This document shows positions 26,842 through 34,341 of a DNA stretch of 36,980 nucleotides, piece after piece. The translations under genes were made by a program, and so were the position numbers. The DNA is from Desulfurellaceae bacterium (lineage in GTDB: Bacteria; Campylobacterota_A; Desulfurellia; JAGGSF01). Below the pieces are notes generated by a model. The model saw nothing but the letters and a program-made list of their open reading frames with translations. It was not told where the DNA came from and did no database searches. The stretch is taken from NCBI GenBank assembly GCA_023128455.1, contig JAGMDW010000185.1, positions 1 through 36,980 on the forward strand. The letters run 5' to 3'. The stretch's first letter is position 1; every line of letters begins with the position of its first letter.

Positions 26842-26917
26842 TGGTGTACCTGGGGGGATTTGAACCCCCAACCTCAAGATCCGGAGTCTTGCGCTCTATC
26901 CCTTGAGCTACAGGTAC
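26842..26917 (-). tRNA. tRNA-Arg (anticodon CCG)
   Basis: A full cloverleaf folds on the minus strand. The acceptor stem is 7 perfect pairs (GTACCTG with CAGGTAC). The D stem pairs GCTC with GAGC, and the anticodon stem pairs CAAGA with TCTTG. The loop CTCCGGA carries anticodon CCG, which reads CGG Arg codons. The T stem has 5 G-C pairs around TTCAAAT. The discriminator is A and the CCA end is encoded (26842-26844). It heads the envelope operon, 8 bases before dciA. Confidence 0.97.
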
Positions 26918-26929
26918 TCGTTTAAAAAT

Positions 26930-26969
26930 ACTATGCATTAAAGACCTATCTTAGTCAAGTCTTAGTCAA
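26930..26969 (-). promoter_or_regulatory. Promoter of tRNA-Arg and the envelope operon
   Basis: On the minus strand TTGACT (26953-26958) is followed by a 17-base spacer and CATAGT (26930-26935), or a 19-base spacer and TAGTAT (26928-26933). Transcription would start a few bases before the tRNA. The -35 box lies in a perfect tandem repeat of 11 bases (ACTTGACTAAG, 26950-26960 and 26961-26971), so a second TTGACT stands 11 bases upstream. Confidence 0.55.
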
Positions 26970-26971
26970 GT
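26950..26971. repeat. Tandem 11-bp repeat over the -35 region
   Basis: CTTAGTCAAGT occurs twice in direct contact on the plus strand, with no mismatch. Each copy holds a minus-strand TTGACT. It may be a duplicated -35 element or a direct-repeat binding site for a regulator. Confidence 0.6.
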
Positions 26972-27022
26972 TTTTACTTGCACTTGCTATCTTCTTAAGA
27001 AAAGTTAAATTTTAATTAATAC

Positions 27023-27051
27023 TTGACATATACTTATTATAAGTTTATATT
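27023..27051 (+). promoter_or_regulatory. Promoter of the OFA transporter gene
   Basis: Perfect TTGACA (27023-27028), a 17-base spacer, then TATATT (27046-27051). This is the best sigma-70 match in the window. The transcript would begin near 27058 and carry a leader of about 115 bases. A palindrome TTCTTAAGAA (26992-27001) lies about 20 bases upstream, between this promoter and the divergent tRNA promoter. Confidence 0.72.
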
Positions 27052-27064
27052 CTATAAAATTTCG

Positions 27065-27160
27065 TAAAGGAGGTGAGGAAGAAAATTAAATCGTTTTGTT
27101 ATGTTTTCTATATGTTTTCTAAAGGTAAGCAGAAATATAATGTTACTAAAGTTTAGTTAA
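27065..27160 (+). other. Long 5' leader with an unused ribosome binding site and possible leader peptide
   Basis: The leader has a strong Shine-Dalgarno-like stretch AAAGGAGGTGAGG (27067-27079) with no ATG, GTG or TTG at normal distance after it. A 19-codon reading frame begins at ATG 27101 and stops at 27158-27160, right against the GGAGGG that serves the transporter. It might be a leader peptide or a relic. I see no known riboswitch fold here. Confidence 0.3.
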
Positions 27161-27172
27161 GGAGGGTTGACA

Positions 27173-28420
27173 ATGGCAGAGGGAGAGAAAATCTTAGGGA
27201 TGCGTCCTGAAAGTGGACGATGGATATTCGTTATTGCTGGATTATTGATAAATATATGTCTCGGCACTATTTATTCGTGGAGTGTTTTTAGAAAACCTTT
27301 ACAATCACTCTTTGATGTTGGTGCTACACAAAGTGGATATCCTTTTATGGTATTTTTGGTAGTTTTTGCAATTGCTATGCTCCTTGTCTCCGGTCTGATG
27401 GAAAAGTGGGGACCAAAAAAAATGTCAATCATAGGTGGCATATTAGTGGGTCTCGGCTGGATCTTAGCCAGTCAGGCAAAGAGTATGGGTATGCTCACAC
27501 TGGTTTATGGAATATTGGGTGGATTTGGCGTAGGAATGGTCTATGGATGCCCCGTAGCAGTTGCAGCGAGGTGGTTTCCAGACAAAAGAGGTATCGCTGT
27601 TGGTTTTACGGTAATGGGCTTTGGTCTATCAGCTTTAATTACAGCTCCCATAGCCAAAGCTCTTATTGACGCTGTCGGTCCTATGCCTACCTTCGCCTAT
27701 CTGGGCGTAGCGTTTATTATAATATTGGTAATTTTATCGTTGCCCCTCAGGTTTCCTTCTGTCCAGGGCTGGAAACCTGCCGGTTGGGAACCCCCAGCAC
27801 ATGTCGCAGCTGCTGCTGTTGAGTTGACTCCATCCGAAATGCTGAAAACACCACGTTTCTATGGACTATGGCTGTGTTATGCGATAGGAGTTACTGCCGG
27901 CCTTATGGCTATTATAATAGCCAGTCCTGTAGGACAGGAAATTGTAAAGTTGAGTGCAGGCGCGGCCGCAACCGCTGTTGCGATGTTCGCCATCTTCAAC
28001 GGTATCGGTAGACCGATCTTCGGTTTCTTAACAGATAAATTGACTCCCCGTGGTGGTGCTGTTTTATCGTTTGTAATAATCATCGTTGCCTCAATGATGA
28101 TGTACTTTGGTGCTGGAGAAGGTAGAACTGCATTATTTATGATTTCTTTTGCTATGCTGTGGGGATGTTTAGGAGGTTGGCTGGCCATTGGACCCACTGC
28201 AACAGGTTCTTTCTTCGGTACTAAATATTATCCAAGAAACTATGCCATAATGTTTCTCGCCTACGGTGCCGGTGCCTTCATAGGCCCTTACATTTCGGGA
28301 AGAATTAGAGACATGACAGGCAGTTATCTATCATCTTTTATACCCGTAACAATACTGGCAGTTGTAGGAATCATACTCGCCCTTGCGTTGATGTCACCTC
28401 CCAAGAAGAAAGAAGCATAA
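27173..28420 (+). CDS. OFA-family major facilitator transporter (oxalate/formate antiporter-like)
   Basis: This 415-residue inner membrane carrier has about 12 hydrophobic helices. The N-terminus (LLINICLGTIYSWSVFRKPL) is typical of the OFA group of the major facilitator superfamily. The cytoplasmic loop after helix 2 carries EKWGPKKMS. Family members exchange small carboxylates such as oxalate and formate, but the substrate here is not readable. I start at ATG 27173, with GGAGG 7 bases before it, rather than the TTG two codons upstream. The gene looks more GC-rich than its neighbours (many GCC, GGC and GGT codons), which may mean membrane-protein codon bias or later acquisition. It has its own promoter and stands alone. 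Confidence 0.9.
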   Translation: MAEGEKILGMRPESGRWIFVIAGLLINICLGTIYSWSVFRKPLQSLFDVGATQSGYPFMVFLVVFAIAMLLVSGLMEKWGPKKMSIIGGILVGLGWILASQAKSMGMLTLVYGILGGFGVGMVYGCPVAVAARWFPDKRGIAVGFTVMGFGLSALITAPIAKALIDAVGPMPTFAYLGVAFIIILVILSLPLRFPSVQGWKPAGWEPPAHVAAAAVELTPSEMLKTPRFYGLWLCYAIGVTAGLMAIIIASPVGQEIVKLSAGAAATAVAMFAIFNGIGRPIFGFLTDKLTPRGGAVLSFVIIIVASMMMYFGAGEGRTALFMISFAMLWGCLGGWLAIGPTATGSFFGTKYYPRNYAIMFLAYGAGAFIGPYISGRIRDMTGSYLSSFIPVTILAVVGIILALALMSPPKKKEA

Positions 28421-28435
28421 AGCATAAATCAATCT

Positions 28436-28479
28436 AGTAGCGACCCTTCCTTTTTTACTATATTGGAAGGGCCGCTACT
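28436..28479 (+). terminator. Long hairpin after the transporter gene
   Basis: AGTAGCG-A-CCCTTCC (28436-28450) pairs with GGAAGGG-C-CGCTACT (28465-28479), giving 14 of 15 pairs around a 14-base loop. It lies 15 bases after the transporter stop and probably ends its transcript. No T-run follows the stem. A run of six T sits inside the loop instead, so this may act as an RNA-stabilising or processing hairpin rather than a classic terminator. Confidence 0.6.
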
Positions 28480-28498
28480 TCAAAAACCATCTAACTTA

Positions 28499-28526
28499 TT
28501 GACAAATCTTATAAAATAGGTAGTCT
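28499..28526 (+). promoter_or_regulatory. Possible promoter of the small membrane protein gene
   Basis: TTGACA (28499-28504), a 16-base spacer, then a weak TAGTCT (28521-28526). The ATG lies 6 bases further on and lacks a clear Shine-Dalgarno sequence, so the message could be leaderless. Confidence 0.4.
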
Positions 28527-28532
28527 CAAAAT

Positions 28533-28721
28533 ATGTGGGATATATTGAGAGATGCATTTACAAGTACAGCAGGTAGTTTTATAACCATTATTTTAATTGT
28601 CATTTTTATAGTAATATTTGTTTCGTGGCTCGCCCTGCCCTTTATTTTATGGAATATAAAGAGTGAATTGAAAAACATTAAAAACGCATTAGAGAAAAAA
28701 ACGAAAGAAAAAGATGATTAA
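28533..28721 (+). CDS. Small single-helix membrane protein of unknown function
   Basis: This 62-residue protein has a short amphipathic start, one long hydrophobic segment (about 15-41: ITIILIVIFIVIF and on), then a charged Lys/Glu-rich tail (about 43-62) that may form a short coiled coil. I do not recognise the family. The gene is convergent with lapB and their stop codons overlap by 4 bases. Support is the clean frame, the membrane-plus-tail architecture and a possible promoter. The lack of a Shine-Dalgarno sequence lowers confidence. Confidence 0.5.
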   Translation: MWDILRDAFTSTAGSFITIILIVIFIVIFVSWLALPFILWNIKSELKNIKNALEKKTKEKDD

Positions 28722-29857
28722 ATTTCTACTTTCACCGTATCCCAGCTTTTACATTGCGGACAGCGCCAGAAACAAGAAGAAGAAATAAAACCGCACCGTG
28801 TACAAACATACTTCACTTCTCTGCCGCCGACATAATTTAAACTCTCCTTCATTATTTGCATATCCTCATTATCCTTTCCCAATAGTGAAAGTACATCAAG
28901 CAACCTTCGAGTAATATACACTCCCTTAAACCCTCTCTTAAAAAATAAAAAGCGGTATAAACTTAAAGCCTTTGAAGGTTCAGCAATTCTTTCATAGGAA
29001 CAAGCAGCGAAATAAAGAGCATAAATGCTGGTTTTATTTTTAATAAGCATTTCCCTTACTATTCCTTTTAATTTCTTCTTATCTTCTATGTTTTCTAAAA
29101 CGAGACAGGCAAATGACGGTTTCTCTATGGCTATTTTTCTCCATATCTCATATGCTTTTTTCTGTTTATCTTTTGCCATATATACTTTTCCCAACCATAG
29201 ACAAGCATCCACACAGCCCTCATCACTGTCAAAGGCTTTTTTTAGCTTTTCCTGAGCTTTATCTAAATCACCATCAGCAAACAATTTCTTCCCCCATTCC
29301 GTATAAAGATGAGCAACCACATTATCCTCTGACCCAAATCTCTTCTGCCATCTTGCCAAACTTTCCCAATCTTTGTTGTCCTCATAAACCTCTTCTAAAA
29401 ATTTGTGTGCCTGTTTATCCAGTGGGTTTAGTTCTAATGCCTTCTTGAAAGCTTCTTCTGCTCTACTATAGAATCCTGCTTTCTTATAATCCACTCCTAT
29501 ACTGGTAAAAATGTCCGCTTTTTTCTCATGACTCAGGTGAGATCTGCCCAAAAGACTCTTATGTACAATAAGCGCTCTATTGAGCTCTCCCCTCTTCCTA
29601 AATAGGTTACCAATACTCAAATACACATCTATCAAATCCGGTTGATCCTGCACTACCTTGGCCAATTCTTCTATAGCTTTATCCGTCTCATCATCAATTA
29701 TATAACTTATTCCCTTTACATAACCCTCTATACTCTTTTCTCTTGCCTTCTCCTTTCGTTTCTTTAAAAATCTCATTCCATAGCCGCCAAGGAAGCCCGC
29801 TACAAAGGCAACAGAAATATCAAAAACAATTCTTTGACTTATAATTTCAGTCCACAT
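28718..29857 (-). CDS. lapB: LPS assembly regulator LapB (YciM)
   Basis: This 379-residue protein has an N-terminal membrane anchor (about 10-28) and a series of TPR units through the middle. The C-terminal rubredoxin-like zinc ribbon has cysteines in CTRC and CPQC (about 354-372). That three-part layout and the length match LapB. In E. coli LapB controls LpxC breakdown by FtsH and so sets the rate of LPS synthesis. The same role here is inference. It overlaps the lapA stop by 11 bases and ends against the convergent small ORF. Confidence 0.92.
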   Translation of the reverse strand: MWTEIISQRIVFDISVAFVAGFLGGYGMRFLKKRKEKAREKSIEGYVKGISYIIDDETDKAIEELAKVVQDQPDLIDVYLSIGNLFRKRGELNRALIVHKSLLGRSHLSHEKKADIFTSIGVDYKKAGFYSRAEEAFKKALELNPLDKQAHKFLEEVYEDNKDWESLARWQKRFGSEDNVVAHLYTEWGKKLFADGDLDKAQEKLKKAFDSDEGCVDACLWLGKVYMAKDKQKKAYEIWRKIAIEKPSFACLVLENIEDKKKLKGIVREMLIKNKTSIYALYFAACSYERIAEPSKALSLYRFLFFKRGFKGVYITRRLLDVLSLLGKDNEDMQIMKESLNYVGGREVKYVCTRCGFISSSCFWRCPQCKSWDTVKVEI

Positions 29858-30176
29858 CTGCTTCTATTTCTTTCTCTTTTTGCTCACTCCTCTCCACTAT
29901 TGGTAGATTTCTTAGATACTCAACCTCTTTTTTTAATTCTTCAGATTCTTTGTTCTTTTTCTTTAACGATCTCCTTAACTCCACTTCACTCAAGTATGAA
30001 AAAAGCCAGCCTATAAGGAGACCTACAAACAGAGTAATAAATACTACCAACCACAAAGGTGAAGGCGAGGATAAAACAGTAAAATATCTTATCTCTACAT
30101 TTTCATTGTTTTGTAAAACAAAAACAATGAAAAAAGCCACCACAATTGCCAGGATAACAACTCTTAAAGTTTTCAT
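29847..30176 (-). CDS. lapA: LapA-family membrane protein (DUF1049)
   Basis: This 109-residue protein has two membrane helices (about 5-22 and 40-63). The segment LQNNENVEIRYF between them is the family hallmark. A cytoplasmic coiled-coil tail follows (about 65-105). In E. coli LapA works beside LapB in LPS assembly, and this gene pair is kept here. Eleven bases separate it from the HIT gene. Confidence 0.88.
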   Translation of the reverse strand: MKTLRVVILAIVVAFFIVFVLQNNENVEIRYFTVLSSPSPLWLVVFITLFVGLLIGWLFSYLSEVELRRSLKKKNKESEELKKEVEYLRNLPIVERSEQKEKEIEADVD

Positions 30177-30187
30177 AATCCCTCCTG

Positions 30188-30667
30188 TTAAAAGAACTTC
30201 TTTAACTGGTGATATACCTCATCGTTAGATTCTGCTATCACCTTCGTATCCGAGATAATAGGCATAAAATTGGTATCTGAAGACCAGCGAGGAACAATAT
30301 GAATATGCATGTGATCTTTTACTCCTGCTCCTGCAATTTTACCCAAATTCATACCAATATTGTATCCGTCGGGTTGCATTGATTTATCTATGGCAGAGAT
30401 AGTTTTCCTCACAAATCCATACAATTCTGCCACTTCTTCCGAAGACAGAGAAGTAATATCCGCAGTATGACGGTTGGGAACCACCATTAAATGCCCCGGA
30501 TTATAGGGATAAATATTGATAACAACAAAACAGTATTTCCCCCTGGCGATAACATGATTTTTTTCATCATCATTTTCCTTTAACTTACTACATAAAAAAC
30601 ATCCCTTTTCATCTTTAATACTCAAAACATATTTAATTCTCCACGGCGCCCATAATCTATCCATCAT
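30188..30667 (-). CDS. HIT-family nucleotide hydrolase/transferase
   Basis: This 159-residue protein has the histidine triad H119-M-H121-I-H123-I-V, in which one of the histidines acts as nucleophile on nucleoside phosphoramidates or dinucleoside polyphosphates. A CFLC pair (C23, C26) near the start may bind zinc. The start (MDRLWAPWRIKYV) is common in Ap4A-phosphorylase-like HIT proteins of anaerobic bacteria. The natural substrate is unknown. The gene overlaps the paaK stop by 4 bases. Confidence 0.88.
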   Translation of the reverse strand: MMDRLWAPWRIKYVLSIKDEKGCFLCSKLKENDDEKNHVIARGKYCFVVINIYPYNPGHLMVVPNRHTADITSLSSEEVAELYGFVRKTISAIDKSMQPDGYNIGMNLGKIAGAGVKDHMHIHIVPRWSSDTNFMPIISDTKVIAESNDEVYHQLKKFF

Positions 30668-31965
30668 ATTCTCCTTTTGTCTATCACTCTTTTCGCCTTC
30701 CCCTCACTACGCTTTACAGTGCCGGGTTCTACTAACTTTACGCCTACACTTATCCCTAAAGCACTACGCAATTCATCTCTAATTCGCTCCACTAAAAGCC
30801 TTTGTTTTCTCATCTCATCAAAAAACATCTTTTCCGTCATTTCCACCCAGATTTCCATCACATCCATTGCTCCTTCTCTATCCACTACAATTTGGTAATG
30901 AGGAGATACTCCCTCTATACTGCATAAGACTTCCTCAACCTGGGAAGGAAAAATATTCACTCCTCTAATGATCAGCATATCATCTGTTCTTCCTATGGGT
31001 TTATCCATCTTGATCGTCGTTCGCCCGCAGGAACATTTCTCCCTATAAATCCTGGTTATATCACCTGTTCTGTATCTTAAAACTGGCAAAGCTTCTTTCG
31101 TTAAGGTGGTCAACACCAATTCTCCACATTCCCCTTCGGGTAGAAGTTCTCCTGTCTTCGGATCTACTATCTCTGCTATAAAATGATCTTCAAATATGTG
31201 CATGCCATGTTGAGCAGAACACTCTCCTGCTACCCCCGGCCCTATCACCTCACTCAGGCCATAATTATCGTATGCCTTTATGTTGAGTTCTATCTCAATC
31301 CTCTTTCTCATATTTTCTGTCCACGGCTCTGCGCCAAACAGACCCACCCGCAATTTTAGATCTCTTTTAGGATTAATCCCCTCATTCTTCATCACATCCG
31401 CAATATGTAAAACATAAGATGGTGTCCCTATGAGCACTGTTACACCATAGTCTTTCATCAGCATAACCTGCCTCTTTGTATTGCCACTGGAGATGGGAAT
31501 CACTGTTACCCCCACCTTTTCCAAACCATAATGCAAGCCAAACCCACCTGTAAACAAACCGTAACCGAAAGAAACCTGCGCTATATCTTCTGCTGTTACA
31601 CCACCTGCCACTATAAAACGAGCAACTAAATTTTTCCACACCTCTACATCTCTCTGTGTATAACCCACAACAATAGGCTTACCTGTTGTTCCTGATGAAG
31701 AATGAATACGCACTACCTGTTTTAACGGCACTGCAAACAATCCAAACGGATAGTTTACCCTAAAATCATCCTTTGTAGTAAAGGGAATAAGTCTTAAATC
31801 ATTCAGTGTTTTTATACTTGATGGTTTTAATCCTGCCTTATCCAACTTCTTTTTATAAAAAGGCACTCTTTTGTACACATAATCTACGATATATTGTAAC
31901 TTATCCAATTGCAGTTGTTTGTTTTCTTCCTCGGGCAATGTTTCATTCTTGTCCCAGATCATCAT
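30664..31965 (-). CDS. paaK: Phenylacetate-CoA ligase (PaaK family)
   Basis: This adenylate-forming enzyme of about 433 residues joins an aryl acid such as phenylacetate to CoA using ATP. The phosphate loop is SSSGTTGKPIVVGYT (about 92-106). The YGLSE motif and the late RTGDITRIY segment are both typical, as is the C-terminal domain. I place the start at ATG 31965, which makes a classic ATGA overlap with the ACT gene stop. The frame extends to a TTG at 31974, which is less likely. In anaerobes this family often serves aryl-acetate products of amino acid breakdown, but that use here is inference. Confidence 0.93.
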   Translation of the reverse strand: MMIWDKNETLPEEENKQLQLDKLQYIVDYVYKRVPFYKKKLDKAGLKPSSIKTLNDLRLIPFTTKDDFRVNYPFGLFAVPLKQVVRIHSSSGTTGKPIVVGYTQRDVEVWKNLVARFIVAGGVTAEDIAQVSFGYGLFTGGFGLHYGLEKVGVTVIPISSGNTKRQVMLMKDYGVTVLIGTPSYVLHIADVMKNEGINPKRDLKLRVGLFGAEPWTENMRKRIEIELNIKAYDNYGLSEVIGPGVAGECSAQHGMHIFEDHFIAEIVDPKTGELLPEGECGELVLTTLTKEALPVLRYRTGDITRIYREKCSCGRTTIKMDKPIGRTDDMLIIRGVNIFPSQVEEVLCSIEGVSPHYQIVVDREGAMDVMEIWVEMTEKMFFDEMRKQRLLVERIRDELRSALGISVGVKLVEPGTVKRSEGKAKRVIDKRRI

Positions 31966-32396
31966 ATCCCCCAAAAATAATCTGAAGGAAGCAATCCCAC
32001 ACCTATCTCCTTTAATCTTTCTATCGCCTCAACCGTATCTTCAAATCTAAATATCATTACAGCCTTGCCGCTCAATACATTATTAAATGTGTACATATAC
32101 TCAACACTCAAATCCTGTTTGGTGATAGATTGAAGAAGCTTAGCTAACCCCCCAGGCTTATCCTCCACTTCCATTGCCAAAACTTCATCCTTTCTTACAA
32201 TCAAACCATTTTCTTTAAGAATGCTATATGCTACATCTGGTTTATCCACTACAAATCGCAAAATACCAAAATCCACCGTATCTGCTAAAGACATTGCTCT
32301 GATATTTACATCCTTCTCTCCCAAAAGTTGCACCACATGAGCAAATCTACCTTTCTTGTTCTCAATAAAAACAGAAAGCTGAGCAATCCTACACAT
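31962..32396 (-). CDS. Tandem ACT-domain protein
   Basis: This 144-residue protein is made of two ACT domains (about 3-68 and 72-140; the second starts at VLAMEVEDKPGGLAKLL). ACT domains bind amino acids and regulate enzymes. This stand-alone type is commonly found next to PaaK-type ligases and may sense an aromatic or branched amino acid. A strong Shine-Dalgarno sequence (AGGAGG) lies 6 to 7 bases before the ATG. It is the first gene of the paaK-lapB operon. Confidence 0.9.
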   Translation of the reverse strand: MCRIAQLSVFIENKKGRFAHVVQLLGEKDVNIRAMSLADTVDFGILRFVVDKPDVAYSILKENGLIVRKDEVLAMEVEDKPGGLAKLLQSITKQDLSVEYMYTFNNVLSGKAVMIFRFEDTVEAIERLKEIGVGLLPSDYFWGI

Positions 32397-32422
32397 TATT
32401 TCCTCCTAAAGCATTTCAACAA

Positions 32423-32451
32423 AGTATAAACACAAATCCTTAACTTATCAA
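32423..32451 (-). promoter_or_regulatory. Promoter of the ACT-paaK-HIT-lapAB operon
   Basis: On the minus strand TTGATA (32446-32451), a 17-base spacer, then TATACT (32423-32428). The match is good, and the start would fall about 20 bases before the ACT gene ATG. It stands back to back with the typA promoter, with only 11 bases between the two -35 boxes. Confidence 0.68.
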
Positions 32452-32462
32452 TAATATAACTC

Positions 32463-32490
32463 TTGCCTTTTCTTCTCTAAGGTGTATTAT
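32463..32490 (+). promoter_or_regulatory. Promoter of typA/bipA
   Basis: TTGCCT (32463-32468), a 16-base spacer, then TATTAT (32485-32490). The leader would be about 28 bases. No strong Shine-Dalgarno sequence precedes the typA ATG (only AAAAGTGAAAA). Confidence 0.5.
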
Positions 32491-32524
32491 CTTACTCCAT
32501 CTTACTTCTCTAAAAAGTGAAAAA

Positions 32525-34303
32525 ATGGAAACAAAAAACTATGCTTTAAGAAATATTGCTATTATTGCTCATGTCGACCACGGCAAGACAACTCTGGTAG
32601 ATGCTATGTTCAAACAATCTGGTATCTTTCGAGCAAATGAAAAGGTGAAGGAGTGCATTCTCGATACCTTAGACTTAGAAAGAGAACGAGGTATCACCAT
32701 CATGGCCAAAAACACCTCAGTATGGTATCACAGTACAAAAATTAACATCGTAGATACGCCTGGCCATTCAGATTTTAGCGGTGAGGTAGAACGCACCTTA
32801 AAGATGGTGGATGGTGTTCTGCTGCTGGTAGATGCGGTGGAAGGTCCCATGCCTCAAACCCGCTTTGTTCTACACAAAGCTTTAGAACAAAAACTCACAC
32901 CCATTGTGGTGATCAACAAAATAGACAAAAAAGAAGCTCGTCCCCAAGAAGTATTAAACGAGATCTACGACCTATTTATAGATTTAGATGCCGATGAAGA
33001 CCTCCTTGCCTTTCCTGTGATCTATGCCGTTGGTCGTGAAGGTATAGCCAAAACAAACCTAAAAGATGAGAGTAAAGACTTAATCCCTCTTTTCGAAACC
33101 ATTATTAAAACTATTCCTGCTCCCAAGTCTCTGCGCACAGATACCCTACAAGTCCTGATTTCCAATTTAAGTTATGATAATTACATCGGACGGCTGGCAA
33201 TCGGACGTATCTTTTCAGGAGAAATTCAGTCCGGCAAAGAGATAGCCATTGCCAAGCTCAATGGAGATGTGCAAAAAGCAAAGATCGTTAAACTCCTCGT
33301 GTTTGAAGGCTTAAAACAACAACCTGTTACTCAAGCCGGTTGTGGAGAAATAGTAGCTATTGCTGGTATAGAAAACATTAAAATCGGAGAAACAATTACC
33401 CAATTAGCAAATCCTGTTGCCATGCCCCCCATCATTGTGGATGAACCTACTCTCAGCATGATGTTTACCGTTAACAAATCACCTCTCGCCGGCGAAGAAG
33501 GCATGTTTGTCACCTCACAGCATTTAAAAGAAAGACTTCGTCGTGAGGCGCTGACCAATATTGCCATAAAGATAGAATCCACAGATTCCCATGAGGCATT
33601 TAAGGTATCAGGACGCGGAGAACTCCAACTCTCCGTTCTTATTGAAACCATGCGTCGAGAAGGCTATGAATTTGAAGTTTCAAAACCAGAAATAATCACG
33701 AAGAATATAAACGATGTTGTCCATGAACCCATCGAAGAAATCCTGATAGATATCCCCGAGCCATACACAGGTATGGTAATTGAATTAATGAGCAAAAGGC
33801 GAGGAAAAATGCTAACTATGACAAATCATGGCACTGGATGGGTGCGTTTAAAATTCGAAGTACCAACACGAGGATTAATCGGCTTCCGATCTGAATTCCT
33901 CACTGGCACCAAAGGAAAGGGAACCTTTAATGTAAGCTTTCTCCGATGGGATAAATGGCAGGGAGATATTCGCTATCGACAAACCGGAGCTCTGGTATCT
34001 GACCGCAGTGGCAACACCACTGCCTATGCTCTTCACAGCCTTAAAGACAGAGGCCAATTTTTTATCAAGCCAGTCAAAGCCGTTTATAAAAAAATGATCG
34101 TTGGTGAACGAAATCGCAGCAAAGACCTCTGCATCAATGTATGCCGTCCTAAAAAATTGACCAATGTCCGGGCAGCCAGTTCCGACGAAGCCATTCAATT
34201 AGAACCCCCCCGAATCATGAGCCTGGAAAACTGCATAGAATTTGTCAATGAAGATGAGTTAATAGAAGTTACCCCAAAAAATGTCAGAATGCGTAAGTGC
34301 TAA
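32525..34303 (+). CDS. typA: Ribosome-associated GTPase TypA/BipA
   Basis: This translational GTPase of 592 residues binds the ribosome and helps 50S assembly and growth under stress or cold. G1 is AHVDHGKT (15-22), G3 is DTPGH (about 78-82) and G4 is NKID (about 132-135). The EF-G-like domains III and V and the BipA-specific C-terminal domain follow. The conserved motif TRGLIGFRSEFLT is present. In enteric bacteria BipA also affects LPS and envelope gene expression, which would fit the setting. It stands alone on the plus strand. Confidence 0.96.
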   Translation: METKNYALRNIAIIAHVDHGKTTLVDAMFKQSGIFRANEKVKECILDTLDLERERGITIMAKNTSVWYHSTKINIVDTPGHSDFSGEVERTLKMVDGVLLLVDAVEGPMPQTRFVLHKALEQKLTPIVVINKIDKKEARPQEVLNEIYDLFIDLDADEDLLAFPVIYAVGREGIAKTNLKDESKDLIPLFETIIKTIPAPKSLRTDTLQVLISNLSYDNYIGRLAIGRIFSGEIQSGKEIAIAKLNGDVQKAKIVKLLVFEGLKQQPVTQAGCGEIVAIAGIENIKIGETITQLANPVAMPPIIVDEPTLSMMFTVNKSPLAGEEGMFVTSQHLKERLRREALTNIAIKIESTDSHEAFKVSGRGELQLSVLIETMRREGYEFEVSKPEIITKNINDVVHEPIEEILIDIPEPYTGMVIELMSKRRGKMLTMTNHGTGWVRLKFEVPTRGLIGFRSEFLTGTKGKGTFNVSFLRWDKWQGDIRYRQTGALVSDRSGNTTAYALHSLKDRGQFFIKPVKAVYKKMIVGERNRSKDLCINVCRPKKLTNVRAASSDEAIQLEPPRIMSLENCIEFVNEDELIEVTPKNVRMRKC

Positions 34304-34341
34304 ATCTCACATCTTTTCTTTATTCGTTGATTATATTTACC

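Noticed and set aside
27167..27172. TTGACA directly before the OFA start, as a -35 box
   Set aside because: It lies between the Shine-Dalgarno sequence and the ATG; no -10 is needed there and a better promoter stands at 27023.
26842..27172. tRNA-Arg as an integration site for a mobile element carrying the OFA gene
   Set aside because: The tRNA 3' end faces dciA, not the transporter; no integrase and no repeated tRNA end was found.
27877..28197. Minus-strand frame opposite the OFA transporter
   Set aside because: Ala/Ile/Pro-rich translation typical of the reverse of a membrane protein gene; no start signal.
31966..31974. TTG start for PaaK three codons upstream
   Set aside because: Two ATG codons follow at once and give the usual ATGA overlap with the ACT gene.
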